DNA from: Gnetum montanum
Lineage: Eukaryota > Streptophyta > Gnetopsida > Gnetales > Gnetaceae
Assembly (NCBI GenBank): GCA_015680685.1
Contig: MNCI01004262.1
Span: forward strand, 64,642 to 99,386
Direction: 5' to 3'
Length of the DNA stretch: 34,745 bases
Numbering within the stretch: position 1 is the first letter of the stretch; every line of letters begins with the position of its first letter. Of the stretch, positions 34,343 through 34,745 are shown one piece after another. Made by a program: the position numbers and the translations under genes. A model generated the notes under the pieces. The model worked only from the letters and a program-made list of their open reading frames with translations, ran no database searches and was not told where the DNA came from.

Positions 34343-34745
34343 TGATGAGACGCGGCACTCCCTTGTTTGGGGATCCCAGTTTTAGAGTAGTGAAGCTTTG
34401 GCAGTTTGATCCCTCCAGAGTTAGATTTTTTCCCGTGTCTGCCTGCAGTGTGGTGAATGTAATTGTACAGTGTCTTTATTCGAGTGTGCCGTACTTGGAC
34501 ACGCACATGACCGGAAATAAAGATCGAGATTACTTCATCATTGCAGCATTCACTTTGTCATTTATTTATTTGTTATTTATTTAAATGTTATTTACTATTT
34601 TCTCTCTCTCCCACTTAAACTCCTAGAACATGGAATGAGTACGACTTGATTACGAGCATTTAAGTGTGACTGCTTAGTAGCCCAGTGGTGTAGCTAGGAT
34701 CTACGCTTGGTAACCCAGTGGCATATTTGGGATCTACGCTTGGTA
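34343..34745 (+). repeat. start of a third related LTR (copy 3), cut by the window end
   Basis: It starts TGATGAGAC and then matches the reverse complement of copy 1 in order: cagagttaga, ctttattcgag, ggaaataaag, ttaatgttatttac and ttctctctctc. It lacks an obvious purine-rich tract before the start, so it is more likely a 5' LTR of an element running right than a 3' LTR of the gag at 30232. It ends in a 33-bp tandem repeat. Confidence 0.7.
34677..34745 (+). repeat. 33-bp tandem repeat inside LTR copy 3
   Basis: The units begin gta(g/a)cccagtgg at 34677 and 34710, both end ggatctacgcttg, and a third begins at 34743, where the window stops. Copy 1 has looser versions (ggtaaccca and ggtaatcct on its minus strand). 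Confidence 0.85.

Noticed and set aside
1-34745. CRISPR arrays, operons, toxin-antitoxin or phage modules
   Set aside because: The window is eukaryotic with spliced genes; repeats here are tandem duplications or LTRs, with no regular spacer structure.

Overview
The window reads as nuclear DNA of a land plant. It has a split, plastid-type lysine-biosynthesis gene with canonical GT..AG introns, a second split gene for a plant-type membrane protein with introns of up to 8.5 kb, and a dense background of old, decayed retroelements. Long retroelement-filled introns, AT-rich spacers and LTRs that have diverged far without being removed suggest a gymnosperm. That is an inference; no species-specific marker was recognised.

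Layout. 1-4109: the 5' part of a Ty3/gypsy-type LTR retrotransposon on the minus strand (LTR, primer-binding site, gag and protease; pol would lie left of base 1). 4110-4729: promoter and 5' leader region. 4730-7966: dapB on the plus strand, eight exons joining in frame into 328 codons. 7967-9754: spacer between two convergent genes. 9755 to about 26217: a six-exon DUF819-family membrane-protein gene on the minus strand. All its splice sites and intron phases fit, but it has a stop codon and two frame breaks, so it looks recently pseudogenised. Its 8.5-kb last intron (18602-10079) contains a decayed L1-type LINE in antisense orientation (about 11515-18343). Near its 3' end the LINE carries an extra block resembling plant-transposon-protein domains with a duplicated coiled-coil unit. 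The other introns hold tandem duplications, tRNA-derived SINE-like pieces and a 166-bp element bounded by 17-bp direct repeats.

26237-34745: no host gene seen. It holds a W-box/TATA promoter-like segment (27861-28086), a diverged LTR related to the first one (29178-30010, minus), a decayed gypsy gag on the plus strand (30232 to about 32640), satellite-like short repeats, and the start of a third related LTR (34343 to the window end, plus).

The two host genes are not obviously linked in function. DapB makes tetrahydrodipicolinate for lysine in the plastid; DUF819 proteins are multi-pass membrane proteins of unknown transport role. I found no RNA gene, CRISPR array or prokaryote-type operon, and no clearly novel biological system. 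The most notable points are the exon-phase evidence for recent loss of the DUF819 gene, the foreign module inside the LINE, and the frame-preserving decay of the gag genes.
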